Translations under genes and position numbers: made by a program
Source: Ferruginibacter sp.
GTDB taxonomy: Bacteria; Bacteroidota; Bacteroidia; Chitinophagales; Chitinophagaceae
Assembly (NCBI GenBank): GCA_030655145.1
Contig: JAURWD010000292.1
Span: forward strand, 1-43,097
Length of the DNA: 43,097 nucleotides
Reading direction: 5' to 3'
In this document: piece by piece, positions 36,012 to 43,097 of the stretch
Layout: every line of letters starts with the position of its first letter
Position numbering within the stretch: the stretch's first letter is position 1
Notes under the pieces: generated by a model
Databases searched by the model: none
What the model was told of the DNA's origin: nothing
The model's input: the letters and a program-made list of their open reading frames with translations, nothing else

Positions 36012-37034
36012 CTATCCAGCGGCAGCAATGGTTTTTTTAAGTTCGAGAATGCTAAAATCACTGTCTTCTTTAACAATGGTATTCGTCAGTTTACCCAGGC
36101 CCTCGATCTCCATTTCAACCACGTCGCCTTCTTGTAGCCATTGTTCATTATAGTTGGGGTCGTTTAGTTTGCCGGTTCCGTTCAATTCAAGAAAGCAACC
36201 TGTACCAACGGTACCACTTCCGATAATATCCCCGGGATAAAGATTTACCCCGTAGCTGCATCTTTCAATGATCTCGGCAAAGGTCCAATCCATATCGCTT
36301 AAATTTCCCTGGCTTACCTGCACCCCATTCACCGAGCATTTCATTGCAAGGTTCCACGATTTACCGGTATGGTTTTCTTTGCAGGGAACTTCAAATTCGG
36401 CAAGCTCGTCCAGTGTTACAAGCATAGGGCCGGTAGCGGTCGCAAAATCTTTTCCTTTTGCCGGGCCAAGATTCAACAACATTTCTTCCATCTGCAATTG
36501 TCTTGCACTCATATCATTCATGATCATGAGACCCGCAATGTATTCATCGGCATCTGCGGCCGGAATGTTTCTGCCGGTTTTCCCGATGACGATCGCGGCT
36601 TCTAATTCAAAGTCAAGTTTTGCAAAATGATCGGGCATACAAATGATTTCGCCCGGACCCTGGATGCTGGTATGATTGGTGAAATAAAATATGGGATATT
36701 GATCAAACTCGGCGATCATCTCCACCTTCCGGTTGCGACGGGCCGCCGCTACATGCTGGCGAAAAGCATAGGCATCCCGACAACTGTTGGGATGGGGTAC
36801 GGGAGCGATAATGTCTATTCCCTCGTAATTAATGCCCAACGTTGCCCGCACCATGCCTTCTTTAATTTTTTCCTCGGCTGCTTTTGCTAAGGGGAAAACA
36901 TCCTCCCAATAATTCAAAAACATCGCCATGCTAATAGGAAGATCCGGGTGAAGGGAATCCGTTGAGTATAACTTCCCGTTTACTAACAAAGCAAGCTGAT
37001 CCTGCCCATCTTTTAAATAAGTAACAAGCTTCAT
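36012..37034 (-). CDS. Fumarylacetoacetase-like hydrolase (FAH family)
   Basis: The 340-residue protein has the FAH metal site Glu143 and Glu145 in KLDFELEAAIVIGKTG and Asp174 in MNDMSARQLQ. It also shows DAYAFRQHV (Asp87, His94), equivalent to the metal Asp and catalytic His of fumarylacetoacetase. The pattern around LNLGPAKGKDFATATGP agrees. It probably cleaves fumarylacetoacetate or a related beta-diketo acid in tyrosine degradation; the exact substrate is inferred. No hpd or hmgA gene is in the window. Confidence 0.9.
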   Translation of the reverse strand: MKLVTYLKDGQDQLALLVNGKLYSTDSLHPDLPISMAMFLNYWEDVFPLAKAAEEKIKEGMVRATLGINYEGIDIIAPVPHPNSCRDAYAFRQHVAAARRNRKVEMIAEFDQYPIFYFTNHTSIQGPGEIICMPDHFAKLDFELEAAIVIGKTGRNIPAADADEYIAGLMIMNDMSARQLQMEEMLLNLGPAKGKDFATATGPMLVTLDELAEFEVPCKENHTGKSWNLAMKCSVNGVQVSQGNLSDMDWTFAEIIERCSYGVNLYPGDIIGSGTVGTGCFLELNGTGKLNDPNYNEQWLQEGDVVEMEIEGLGKLTNTIVKEDSDFSILELKKTIAAAG

Positions 37035-37138
37035 ATTAAAGAGTTGGGCATAAAATTAGCTATAAATAAGTCGGAAAACCGTTTCGAAATTTTGTTTTAA
37101 TAGCCCCCTCTATTAACCACTGTTTTAAAATCGAGCTT

Positions 37139-37831
37139 ATGCATTTTGACAAAATCCATAACAAAGGCCAGGCACAATTATTCAAAAATCCCCTCCTTGA
37201 GTCGCTCACAAAAACTCATCCTGTTGTCATTTGGAGTATGTACGTACCCGTTATAGTGGGGTTACTCTATTTCAGCACTGTTTTATCCGAATTACCCGCC
37301 CTCCGAATTTTGTTTCAATTTATCGCGGGGATGTTTATCTGGTCTTTATTCGAATACCTTATTCACCGTTTCGCCTTCCACTTCCTGGCGAAGAGCAAAA
37401 GAGCGATGAAGATTGTGTACATCATTCACGGTAACCACCACGAATACCCGCGTGACAGGCAACGTTTGTTTATGCCCGCAGTTCCCAGCATTCTCCTTGC
37501 CACTACCTTATTTGGATTGATCTACTTCGTCGCCAGCCTCATCGGTTACACAGACTGGGTGTTTGCTTTTTTTGCCGGGTTCCTGCTAGGCTACCTTGTG
37601 TATGGAACCATGCATTATGCCATTCATGCGTGGAACCCACCATTTAAGTGGATGAAGGCGCTTTGGCGCAACCATCATTTGCATCATTATAAAGAACAGG
37701 AGAAAGGCTTTGGCGTAAGTTCCACTTTGTGGGATCACGTGTTTGGAACTCTTTTCAATCTTGACCGAGAAAAAGAGGACAAAGAAAAAGTGAAGGAATT
37801 GATGTTCGAAAAAAAATGTTCGACGAATTAA
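37139..37831 (+). CDS. Fatty acid hydroxylase/sterol desaturase superfamily membrane protein
   Basis: The 230-residue integral membrane protein has about four helices and the diiron His clusters of the superfamily: EYLIHRFAFH (His76, His81), HGNHHEYPRD (His97, His100, His101), MHYAIH (His159, His163) and RNHHLHHYK (His179, 180, 182, 183). The layout is close to fatty acid 2-hydroxylases. In Bacteroidota, which make sphingolipids, a role in hydroxylating the fatty acyl part of sphingolipids or lipids A is plausible but not shown. Its stop lies only 3 bases from that of the convergent gene. Confidence 0.9.
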   Translation: MHFDKIHNKGQAQLFKNPLLESLTKTHPVVIWSMYVPVIVGLLYFSTVLSELPALRILFQFIAGMFIWSLFEYLIHRFAFHFLAKSKRAMKIVYIIHGNHHEYPRDRQRLFMPAVPSILLATTLFGLIYFVASLIGYTDWVFAFFAGFLLGYLVYGTMHYAIHAWNPPFKWMKALWRNHHLHHYKEQEKGFGVSSTLWDHVFGTLFNLDREKEDKEKVKELMFEKKCSTN

Positions 37832-37834
37832 GAG

Positions 37835-38158
37835 CTACCAGCGTTCTTCATCATTTTCGGGCGGCTGCGTAGGGCGATGCTGTGAACGGGAAATGATTTT
37901 TTCTTCCTGTCGCTCAACCAGGAGCGCTGCGATGATCTTGCCGGCATCTGCACCCGGATGCTGGTTTAATAAAGCCTTTAGTTTGGTTTCATTTACGTCT
38001 ACCCGGTACAAAACAAAGATCAGTTTTTGGAAATCGGTTGTGATCAGGAAATTGATGTGTTCAGCAAGCTTGGCTACCAACGCTTCCTTATCCAGGGTTG
38101 GTAGCAGCTGCAGGGCAAGGGCGGTGTTGATTTCGTTTACCAACTCACGGGAATCCAT
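37835..38158 (-). CDS. Small conserved hypothetical protein downstream of the TIGR02757 gene
   Basis: The 107-residue protein is all-helical in appearance: MDSRELVNEINTALALQLLP, then DKEALVAKLAEHINFLITTD and FQKLIFVLYRVDVNETKLKA. It ends in a basic/Pro-rich tail. No signal peptide or known motif is seen. The pattern with ITTDFQKLIFVLYRVDVNE and DAGKIIAALLVERQ recurs, from memory, in other Bacteroidota proteins of similar size. It lies 17 bases after the TIGR02757 gene on the same strand, so they are probably co-transcribed and may work together. Confidence 0.8.
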   Translation of the reverse strand: MDSRELVNEINTALALQLLPTLDKEALVAKLAEHINFLITTDFQKLIFVLYRVDVNETKLKALLNQHPGADAGKIIAALLVERQEEKIISRSQHRPTQPPENDEERW

Positions 38159-38175
38159 AATCGATGATCATTTAA

Positions 38176-38976
38176 TTAGTAATGTTCCATCACTCCGAGG
38201 CCGAACAAGGCATAGTCGTACTTCACCGGGTCATCCGCATCCATACTTTTTAAACAGGCCGTCAACTCCAGCGCTGCCTGCCAGTCATTCTGCGGACGCT
38301 TTAAAATGTTAAGCTTACGCGCTACCCGCGAAACGTGTACATCCAGCGGACAGATCAGCTGCGATGATTGTATATTTTTCCAGATACCAAAATCAACCTG
38401 TTGGTCATCTGCCCTCACCATCCAGCGGAGATACATATTGAGCCTCTTACAAGCGGATTTTTTTTCAGGAGTTGCTATGTGTTTGCGGCAATGTTTCTCT
38501 TCTCCCGCAAATTCATTATAACCAAACACGTAGCGATGAAAACCTGTCAACCCATTTTCCAACGTTGTATCGCCTGGCTGCATGGAACGGGTAAACGCAG
38601 TTTCAAGCGTCGTTTCTCCCGCTGCAGCATAGTGATGTTGAAGGAAATTAAAAAGGTGCCAGAGATCCATTTCATTGAACGTGCGGTGCACAAAATTTTT
38701 GAAGGCATTGCGGGATGCAGTTTGTTCGTTGCTATCAAAATTGAGAATGAATTCATACGGTGAACCACCCATCATGCCCAGGAGTTTATTACACGAGTTG
38801 ATGATGCTCTTCCTGTTACCCCAGGCAAGGAGGGCAGCAAAAAAACCGGCGATCTCAATGTCCTGCTGTTTGGTAAACCTGTGCGGAATACCAAGCGGAT
38901 CTTCTTCGATAAAAGACAAGTGATTGTATTGAACCACCTTGCTATCTAAAAAACGCTTCAGTTCACTCTTCTTCAT
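38176..38976 (-). CDS. TIGR02757 (DUF2400) family protein, possible HhH-GPD DNA glycosylase relative
   Basis: The 266-residue protein belongs to TIGR02757, which has no assigned function. The sequence resembles HhH-GPD glycosylases in three places. FFAALLAWGNRKSIINSCNKLL (45-66, near the N-terminus) recalls the first helices of endonuclease III. KRLNMYLRWMVR (178-189) has basic residues where a glycosylase would hold its catalytic lysine. CPLDVHVSRVARKL (about 209-222) recalls VDTHIFRVCNRL with its catalytic Asp (here Asp212). This is my inference from sequence patterns and needs structural comparison. It begins 8 bases after the trans-sulfuration gene. Confidence 0.85.
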   Translation of the reverse strand: MKKSELKRFLDSKVVQYNHLSFIEEDPLGIPHRFTKQQDIEIAGFFAALLAWGNRKSIINSCNKLLGMMGGSPYEFILNFDSNEQTASRNAFKNFVHRTFNEMDLWHLFNFLQHHYAAAGETTLETAFTRSMQPGDTTLENGLTGFHRYVFGYNEFAGEEKHCRKHIATPEKKSACKRLNMYLRWMVRADDQQVDFGIWKNIQSSQLICPLDVHVSRVARKLNILKRPQNDWQAALELTACLKSMDADDPVKYDYALFGLGVMEHY

Positions 38977-38984
38977 AATAGCTT

Positions 38985-40124
38985 TTACCCAATCGCCTGG
39001 GCCAGGTCATCCTTGAGGTCTTCGGCGTCTTCGACACCAACACTCAACCTGATCAGGCCATCACTAAGACCATTCTTTATCCGCTCTTCCCGTGGGATGG
39101 AAGCGTGGGTCATAGAAGCCGGGTGGTTGATGAGCGATTCAACGCCGCCAAGACTTTCGGCCAGGGAAAATATTTTTGTAGATGATAAAACTTTTGTTGC
39201 CGCCTCAGCGCTGTCGTCCTTCAGCGTAAAACTCATCATGCCGCCAAAATCACGCATTTGTTTGCGGGCAATATCATAATTGTGATGATCCGGAAAGCCG
39301 CACCAGTAAACCCTTTCAACCTTAGGATGCGTGCGCAGGTATTGAGCTATGGACGCACCGTTCTCGCAATGACGCTGCATGCGAAGGTGTAAAGTTTTTA
39401 TACCGCGTAGCACCAAAAAGCAATCCATTGGTCCGGGGACTGCACCGCAGCTTTTCTGAATAAAATATAATTGATCTCTTAAAGCCTGGTCGTTTAACAT
39501 GAGGCAACCCTGGATAACATCACTATGTCCGCCCAGGTATTTTGTTGCGGAATGCATCACGATATCTGCGCCCAGGTCAAGCGGGTTTTGCAAGTATGGA
39601 GAAGCAAACGTATTGTCAACGCAAAGTAATACCCCAGCCTTTTTTGTAATGGCCGCAACACCTTCGATGTCGGTAATATTCATGAGTGGATTCGTTGGCG
39701 TTTCAATCCAAACCAATTTGGTTGCAGGGCTGATCGCGTTCGCAACATTTGCTACATCGGTTGTATCGATGTAAGTGAACTTGATCCCAAATTTCTCGAA
39801 CACCTTACTAAACAGGCGGTAAGTGCCACCATACATATCATTAGCGGCAATGACCTCATCACCGGGAGCCAGGAGTTTGATCACAGCATCGGTAGCGGCA
39901 ACGCCACTGCTAAATGCCAGGCCGAACTTACCATTTTCAATGATGGCCAATGCATCTTCCAATGCTTTACGGGTTGGGTTTTGGCTGCGGGCATATTCGT
40001 ATCCTTTGTGCTGGCCAGGGGCAGTTTGCACATAGGTTGATGTTTGATATATCGGTGTCATGATCGCACCCGTAGAAGGATCGGGTTCAGCGCCGGCATG
40101 AATGATCTTTGTAGCTAATTTCAT
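38985..40124 (-). CDS. Trans-sulfuration PLP enzyme (cystathionine gamma-synthase/lyase family)
   Basis: The 379-residue protein of the Cys/Met metabolism PLP family has the Schiff-base Lys195 in HSATKYLGGHSDVIQG, PLP contacts in SSGVAATDAVIKLL and VDNTFASPYLQNP, and the usual YGGTYRLFSKVFEKFGIKFT segment. It ends with the family's C-terminal VESLINHPASMTH and GLIRLSVGVE. It could be cystathionine gamma-synthase, gamma-lyase or beta-lyase; sequence alone does not settle which. It is the first gene of a probable operon with TIGR02757 and the small protein. Confidence 0.92.
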   Translation of the reverse strand: MKLATKIIHAGAEPDPSTGAIMTPIYQTSTYVQTAPGQHKGYEYARSQNPTRKALEDALAIIENGKFGLAFSSGVAATDAVIKLLAPGDEVIAANDMYGGTYRLFSKVFEKFGIKFTYIDTTDVANVANAISPATKLVWIETPTNPLMNITDIEGVAAITKKAGVLLCVDNTFASPYLQNPLDLGADIVMHSATKYLGGHSDVIQGCLMLNDQALRDQLYFIQKSCGAVPGPMDCFLVLRGIKTLHLRMQRHCENGASIAQYLRTHPKVERVYWCGFPDHHNYDIARKQMRDFGGMMSFTLKDDSAEAATKVLSSTKIFSLAESLGGVESLINHPASMTHASIPREERIKNGLSDGLIRLSVGVEDAEDLKDDLAQAIG

Positions 40125-40147
40125 TACTGTTTTTAAAAATTGAATTG

Positions 40148-40175
40148 CAAAGGTGAGAAATTAAAGAATAAGCAA
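40148..40175 (-). promoter_or_regulatory. Candidate promoter of the trans-sulfuration gene
   Basis: On the minus strand TTG (40175-40173) is followed after 17 bases by CACCTTTG (40155-40148), one mismatch from TAnnTTTG. It lies 24 bases before the ATG at 40124 and just after the asnB end. Confidence 0.35.
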
Positions 40176-40177
40176 CT

Positions 40178-42061
40178 TCATATTATTTGTGCAGCACATA
40201 AATACCTGAAGTCAAAATTATCTGCATCATGGGCGGGTAAGGGCGTTATCTTTTTATTCAAAACGGAATTTTTAAGGATGCGGCCATTAACAAGCTTCCT
40301 TTTGGCTTCGTGCATAAAATCCTGCAGGTCCAAATCCTGCATCCATTGTGCCTGGGGGGTTTCGTAACCTATTTTATCATTGCGCCAGACGATCTCGGTC
40401 GGCAGCTTTTTGCTCATGGCACTACGCAATAACCATTTCGTCCAGCCATTATGAATTTTGAAATCGGCCGGCAATGAGAAAAGGAACTCTACGAGCTCAT
40501 GATTCAGAAAGGGTAACCGCACTTCTCTACCGTGGGCCATACTATTGCGGTCAGCAAAACGCAGGAGTTCTTCCAGCCCCATTTTCTGCGTGTTGAAATA
40601 TAAAATGTCATTCAGCTTCGTGATGATCGGTTTGTGAATTCCCTCCCATTCTCTTCCGCGTAGCGAGACAATAAAATCAGGATTTATATCCGGCTGGGAG
40701 ACAGTTTTATAATATTCATTTTTTTCAAGTTGAATGGAGGTGTGGGCAGGAAAATAAGCAGCGAAATAATTTTTCGTACCCCATTTGAACGGTATATTTT
40801 TCTGCCGGAATATCTTCCTTTCCCGATCGGCCGTACGGAACTTGCGCCTGCTTACCAACTGTTGCAAGTACCAATGTATGTACTTATGATATCCCGCCAA
40901 GGTCTCATCTGCACCCTGGCCATCCAGTAAAACTTTTACGTCCTGTTGTTTTACGAGTTCAAAAACTTTGTACTGCGCATAAATGCTCGAGGATGTAAAT
41001 GGTTCCTCCTGGTGATAACTTAAGGCCTGGAAATCGCGGATAAAACCTTCCGCTGTTGGTGTAACCCGGTGGTTTTGCAGGCGAAATTTCTTTACTACCG
41101 AATCAATATGAACAGATTCATCTTTCTCAAAACCAGGAAATACAGCGGAAAAGGACGGCAGGCGTCTTTGTTGTTTGGTTACTTCCGAGATGGTGGCGAT
41201 GATAGATGAACTGTCAAGTCCGCCGCTAAGGCTGGTCCCAACACGAACGTCGCTGCGTAACCGGTGTGTTACGGATTTACGAAAAAGATGAATGTATTTA
41301 TCCAGGGCATCCCCGGAAGATATTTTGAGAGTTTTCTCTTTGTCTAACTCCCAATAGGTGCGAACCTGGGCCCGCCCGGAGGCAAGGCTCAATTTTAAGT
41401 AATGAGCGGGCGGCAGCGAATTAATCTTTTCAAAAAATGTTTGCCCTTTATTATTCGCGTTTTGAACATAGCCCAGGGCAAGATAATTGAGTAGCATTTT
41501 GTCATCAGCTTTTTTCTCAACGCCGGCAACCCAAAGGGCTTTCATTTCACTGGCGAAAACAAAAAAATCCTTCTCCTCGTAAAAGTAAAAAGGTTTTTCT
41601 CCAAACCTGTCTCGGGCGGCAAATAATGTTTTCTCCAGGTTATCCCAGATTGCAAAAGAAAACATACCGTCGAAATATGACAGGCACTCTTCTTTCCAGC
41701 AATCATACGCGGCGAGTATGACCTCGGTATCTGAATGTGTTCTAAACTGGTAACCTTGTTGTTTAAGCACCTCGCGGATCTCGAGGTAATTGTATATCTC
41801 CCCGTTGTAGGTGATAGTATACCGCGGGTCTAAAGCGGGATTGCTATCTCCTGGAGATTTAAAGTGCATGGGTTGAGCAGCCGCATCCGAAAGGTCGATG
41901 ACCGAGAGCCTGCGATGGCCGAGGCCGATACTCCGTTCGCTATTTGTCCAGAATCCTTGTCCGTCAGGACCTCGGTGTGCGAGAGATTCCGTCATCCTGT
42001 TTACCCGCTCCCGACTAACAAGTAAACCATGGAAAGAAATGATACCAGCTATTCCGCACAT
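40178..42061 (-). CDS. asnB: Asparagine synthetase B, glutamine-hydrolysing
   Basis: Makes asparagine from aspartate with glutamine as amide donor. The 627-residue protein starts at the ATG at 42061 so that Cys2 (MCGIAGII) is the N-terminal nucleophile of the glutaminase domain (about 2-200). The ATP-pyrophosphatase motif LSGGLDSSS (about 278-286) opens the synthetase domain, and LLDGQGADETLAGYHKYIHW follows. The open frame to 42076 would block the nucleophile. It is the third gene in the minus-strand series acpH-DUF2911-asnB, but a hairpin with a U-run lies directly upstream. Confidence 0.94.
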   Translation of the reverse strand: MCGIAGIISFHGLLVSRERVNRMTESLAHRGPDGQGFWTNSERSIGLGHRRLSVIDLSDAAAQPMHFKSPGDSNPALDPRYTITYNGEIYNYLEIREVLKQQGYQFRTHSDTEVILAAYDCWKEECLSYFDGMFSFAIWDNLEKTLFAARDRFGEKPFYFYEEKDFFVFASEMKALWVAGVEKKADDKMLLNYLALGYVQNANNKGQTFFEKINSLPPAHYLKLSLASGRAQVRTYWELDKEKTLKISSGDALDKYIHLFRKSVTHRLRSDVRVGTSLSGGLDSSSIIATISEVTKQQRRLPSFSAVFPGFEKDESVHIDSVVKKFRLQNHRVTPTAEGFIRDFQALSYHQEEPFTSSSIYAQYKVFELVKQQDVKVLLDGQGADETLAGYHKYIHWYLQQLVSRRKFRTADRERKIFRQKNIPFKWGTKNYFAAYFPAHTSIQLEKNEYYKTVSQPDINPDFIVSLRGREWEGIHKPIITKLNDILYFNTQKMGLEELLRFADRNSMAHGREVRLPFLNHELVEFLFSLPADFKIHNGWTKWLLRSAMSKKLPTEIVWRNDKIGYETPQAQWMQDLDLQDFMHEAKRKLVNGRILKNSVLNKKITPLPAHDADNFDFRYLCAAQII

Positions 42062-42076
42062 GCTGTAAATATCCAC

Positions 42077-42101
42077 AAAAAACCCGGCTACATCAGCCGG
42101 G
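42077..42101 (-). terminator. Intrinsic terminator or attenuator hairpin between DUF2911 and asnB
   Basis: Read on the minus strand, a 7-bp stem cccggct/agccggg with a 5-base loop (42101-42083) is followed by six Ts (42082-42077). It ends 15 bases before the asnB ATG. It should terminate transcripts from the DUF2911 gene; because of its nearness to the asnB start it might also act in the asnB leader. Confidence 0.75.
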
Positions 42102-42127
42102 CTTCTAAAATAATATCTGTCAACAAC

Positions 42128-42688
42128 TTAAAAAGAAAAGGGAACATTCACCCGGAGATTATCCCAGGCAATGATCAGGTTAGCTCCAGTGTCTGTTTTT
42201 TCGAAAGCCATCACGAACGACTCCAGCATTTCGGGTTGCATCAATACCGGTACATCGGTACGCATCACATCTTTCGTGGAATCGTATTTAAAGCTGCCCC
42301 AGGTATCCGTATCCCTGTTTAAAATGACTGTCCATTTATCAGCGGCGGGTATGCAATAGAGTGTGTACCGGCCCTTTTTTATTTTGTTTCCCGAGATCAC
42401 GACGTGTTTGAAAAATTCAATTTCCGAGGCTTCGTTGGCACCGAGGCGCCAGATCTGTCCATACTCCAACAACTCCCCAAATACTTTACGTCCATTTTTT
42501 TGCGGCCTGCTATAAATAACACGGGCAACCAGGGGTTCTGTTGCCTTGTCCTGGATCTTTAACACCGGGTAGCTATTTGGATAATAGCTCATATCCATCG
42601 GTGATTTATCTATTGGGGGAAGTTTGGTTTGCGCATCAGCCGCGAAACAGCTGCATACTACCAGCGCGAGCATCAATATAGTTTTCAT
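42128..42688 (-). CDS. Exported DUF2911 protein
   Basis: The 186-residue protein has a signal peptide (about 1-19, ending ADAQ) and the DUF2911 domain. Recognisable family parts are PLVARVIYSRPQKNGRKVFG, YGQIWRLGANEASEIEF, GRYTLYCIPAADKWTVILNR and WGSFKYDSTKDVMRTDVPV. The function is unknown. It lies 37 bases after the acpH stop and has its own TAAATTTG box. Confidence 0.9.
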   Translation of the reverse strand: MKTILMLALVVCSCFAADAQTKLPPIDKSPMDMSYYPNSYPVLKIQDKATEPLVARVIYSRPQKNGRKVFGELLEYGQIWRLGANEASEIEFFKHVVISGNKIKKGRYTLYCIPAADKWTVILNRDTDTWGSFKYDSTKDVMRTDVPVLMQPEMLESFVMAFEKTDTGANLIIAWDNLRVNVPFSF

Positions 42689-42707
42689 ATCTATTTTTTA
42701 ATTGTGG

Positions 42708-42715
42708 CAAATTTA
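42708..42715 (-). promoter_or_regulatory. Candidate -7 box (TAAATTTG) for the DUF2911 gene
   Basis: On the minus strand TAAATTTG is a perfect TAnnTTTG match 19 bases before the ATG at 42688. A TTG about 20 bases upstream is not well spaced, so the -33 element is unclear. Confidence 0.4.
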
Positions 42716-42725
42716 AAGCGATTAC

Positions 42726-43097
42726 TCAATTGTTAAGCTCAATAAAACGGCTATGCGCAAATGACTTCAACTCGGGAAAAAACGCCGCATAGCAATCGGC
42801 AAGAGCATCATAGTTTTCAATAAAAATTTTATAAGCCGTCGCTGACTCTGATAAATAAGCTGCCCGCCGAACCAGGCCAGTAAAGCTGCGTTCCATACCC
42901 ATATTCAACCGGTAATTAAACAGCCAGTTTTGCTCCTTCATATACGGGAGCATCTGCTGAAATTTTTCGGGCAGCGGAAAAACGTTCTGCCCTAGCTGCA
43001 TGTAGGTTGCCTGGCAAAAATCATCCAGCGCTTGCTCATCGTGGAACTGGCCATGGTCATTTGCCAGGAAATGATCATACGATACATCCACAAAGGC
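42726..43097 (-). CDS. acpH: Acyl carrier protein phosphodiesterase (C-terminal part, cut by window edge)
   Basis: AcpH removes the phosphopantetheine arm from acyl carrier protein. The visible part runs from the right window edge and ends at 42726. VDVSYDHFLANDH is the HD-type motif region of the family, and LPYMKEQNWLFNYRLNMGME is the matching C-terminal helix. The N-terminal 80 or so residues, with the first His and Asp ligands, lie outside the window, so activity cannot be judged. Confidence 0.85.
   Translation of the reverse strand, partial: AFVDVSYDHFLANDHGQFHDEQALDDFCQATYMQLGQNVFPLPEKFQQMLPYMKEQNWLFNYRLNMGMERSFTGLVRRAAYLSESATAYKIFIENYDALADCYAAFFPELKSFAHSRFIELNN

Noticed and set aside
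1..43097. Search for CRISPR arrays, insertion sequences, phage genes, tRNA and rRNA
   Set aside because: No direct-repeat arrays, transposase or integrase motifs, or recognisable tRNA/rRNA sequence was seen; the window reads as stable core chromosome.

Overview
This window looks like ordinary chromosomal DNA of a Bacteroidota bacterium, most likely Chitinophagaceae or a close relative. The evidence is the gene families (DUF5916, DUF4197, DUF2911, TIGR02757, the coaX-OMP-lptC block, YkuD_2 L,D-transpeptidase, fatty-acid-hydroxylase-type membrane protein) and several Bacteroidota-type promoter boxes (TAnnTTTG). I recognise 43 protein-coding genes, two of them cut by the window ends. There are no tRNA or rRNA genes, CRISPR arrays, insertion sequences or phage genes, and no gene-free stretch longer than 300 bases.

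Layout. 1-4602 (minus): urease operon ureABCEFG-ureD, with ureD running off the left edge. 4791-5549 (plus): exported L,D-transpeptidase-like protein. 5647-7830 (minus): rpoN (sigma-54) followed by a divergent PAP2-like membrane protein. 7987-11199 (plus): a small secreted protein, then DUF1080 hydrolase / Tat-exported Gfo-Idh-MocA oxidoreductase / DUF1080 hydrolase, a likely 3-keto-glycoside pathway. 11270-12487 (minus): DegT/DnrJ-type aminotransferase. 12657-15376 (plus): small membrane protein and a large exported metzincin-like metalloprotease. 15408-16304 (minus): MeaB GTPase. 16467-21639 (plus): stand-alone Lon substrate-binding domain protein, coaX, outer-membrane protein, lptC, aldo/keto reductase, ArsC/YffB-like protein, OsmC.

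21855-26582 (minus): tetR-tolC-emrA-emrB drug-efflux operon with a readable promoter/operator. 26766-30200 (plus): HSDL2-like short-chain dehydrogenase and a DUF5916 outer-membrane protein. 30337-34181 (minus): lysS and an S9/DPP-IV-type peptidase. 34290-35000 (plus): DUF4197 lipoprotein. 35039-37034 (minus): fumarylacetoacetase-like hydrolase and a flavin reductase family protein. 37139-37831 (plus): fatty-acid-hydroxylase-superfamily protein. 37835-40124 (minus): trans-sulfuration PLP enzyme, TIGR02757 protein and a small conserved protein. 40178-43097 (minus): acyl-carrier-protein phosphodiesterase (partial), DUF2911 protein and asparagine synthetase.

Functionally the region mixes housekeeping (lysS, coaX, lptC, rpoN, asnB), nitrogen metabolism (urease, asnB), glycan catabolism, envelope functions and efflux. 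I see no clear novel defence or mobile system. The points most worth follow-up are the resemblance of the TIGR02757 protein to HhH-GPD DNA glycosylases, the DUF1080/oxidoreductase/DUF1080 cassette, the divergent PAP2-like protein coupled to rpoN, the tetR promoter with two palindromes 20 bp apart, and the hairpin with a U-run just before asnB.
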